NCBI RefSeq assembly: GCF_000003815.2
Contig: NC_049987.1
Location: forward strand, 3,396,794 to 3,428,285
DNA length: 31,492 nucleotides
Source: Branchiostoma floridae
Taxonomy: Eukaryota > Chordata > Leptocardii > Amphioxiformes > Branchiostomatidae
Reading direction: 5' to 3'
Part shown: piece after piece, positions 30,898-31,492 of the stretch
Layout of the letters: each line of letters begins with the position of its first letter
Position numbering within the stretch: the stretch's first letter is position 1
Position numbers and translations under genes: made by a program
Notes under the pieces: generated by a model
The model's database searches: none
Told to the model about the DNA's origin: nothing
The model's input: only the letters and a program-made list of their open reading frames with translations

Positions 30898-31492
30898 AGC
30901 AACGTAGCCTCCAAAGACCCAAGATTCTTCTATATGCCTGTCATGATGTTAAAGTCAAGTAATCTTGCAACATGTGTAACGTTTGAGTAACCGTTGGGCG
31001 TTGAGAGAAAAGTTGACAGTATTTCCAGGTGTTTCAACTAAGTACTGTTGCAAAACAAAGACAAATGTTTTTGGACCAATGCTATCATGTTGGATACTTA
31101 AAGAGATTTAATCTTGATATCACACAATACAAATAAAATCAGCCCCGAACTTTATAACTTTTCGAGTTCAAAAATTCTCCTGTTGCTTGATTTACTTCGT
31201 GTGTTGTGATGTTCTCGATAGATGTTTAGAACTTATCCAAGCCTATTTACCCACATTCAAATAGATGTATTGTTTTCAAACAAATAGCCGTGCGTAAAAG
31301 AGAATTGGGTTTCGTTTTCGTCCTTTATCTTTGCCCAGGATGATATGGCGTACATACGTTAGTCCAATGTTACAAGTTAGACAACTACATGATGTATGCT
31401 CTGTAGCATGTATGGTTGCATCGACTTCAAAGTTATGGCTACGTTACAAAAGCTGCACTGAGTCTCTCACGACAAGATCTCGAAGATATGGT
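30898..31492. other. Gene-free stretch, no recognised feature
   Basis: AT-rich DNA to the end of the window, without open frames or repeats that I can support. Confidence 0.5.

Noticed and set aside
30825-30900. A true tRNA gene on the minus strand
   Set aside because: A and B boxes are present but the acceptor stem and cloverleaf do not close, and a SINE body follows.
1-31492. CRISPR array, prophage, operon or ribosome-binding sites
   Set aside because: No regular repeat-spacer array and no gene-dense coding; repeats and composition are those of an animal genome.

Overview
The window looks like intergenic or intronic DNA from an animal nuclear genome. It is AT-rich, holds no long open reading frame of host type, and contains no rRNA, true tRNA or CRISPR array. 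It is packed with small eukaryotic repeats: foldback/MITE-like elements, a tRNA-derived SINE, a LINE tail, Penelope-like element (PLE) pieces, a GT microsatellite and a 100-N assembly gap. The repeat styles (foldback repeats opening with a hairpin and GAGGTTAT-type motif, the SINE head, the PLE tails) fit a marine invertebrate deuterostome. Amphioxus (Branchiostoma) is my best guess, with moderate confidence and without a database search.

Layout. 1-295: unique DNA. 296-710: a dispersed repeat, here called R1, copy 1. 711-4635: mostly unique, with a fragment of a small inverted-repeat family at 3213 and a perfect nuclear-receptor DR1 site at 3809. 4636-6045: R1 copy 2, split by a ~0.96 kb foldback element (element A, 4749-5706) that carries a GT microsatellite and four spaced octamer dyads. 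6046-9573: no feature recognised. 9574-9805: a MITE whose relatives lie at 18105-18222 and 27861-28168. 11880-12660: a more GC/CpG-rich island with overlapping open frames, possibly a decayed coding sequence. 13870-13987: LINE 3' tail. 14382-15601: a foldback element (B') interrupted by a 5'-truncated PLE on the minus strand that encodes a GIY-YIG endonuclease. 15636-16732: a second, fuller copy (B) in tandem. 17231-17261: interleaved poly(A) signals on both strands. 18270-18616 and 20095-20247: two more inverted-repeat elements. 22440-22680: PLE-like 3' tail. 26526-27763: a 1.24 kb element with inverted ends built of C/G-run palindromes, one end holding the assembly gap. 30610-30897: tRNA-derived SINE, minus strand. 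The rest is AT-rich single-copy-looking DNA.

The only protein-coding sequence I can defend is the truncated PLE fragment, and it is almost certainly dead on arrival: its first ATG lies in the target-site duplication. Any host function here would be cis-regulatory, and the candidates are marked as such. The strongest observations are the PLE insertion with its exact 16-bp duplication, the G-run palindromic element around the gap, the regular octamer dyads in element A, and the filled/empty-site pair of R1.
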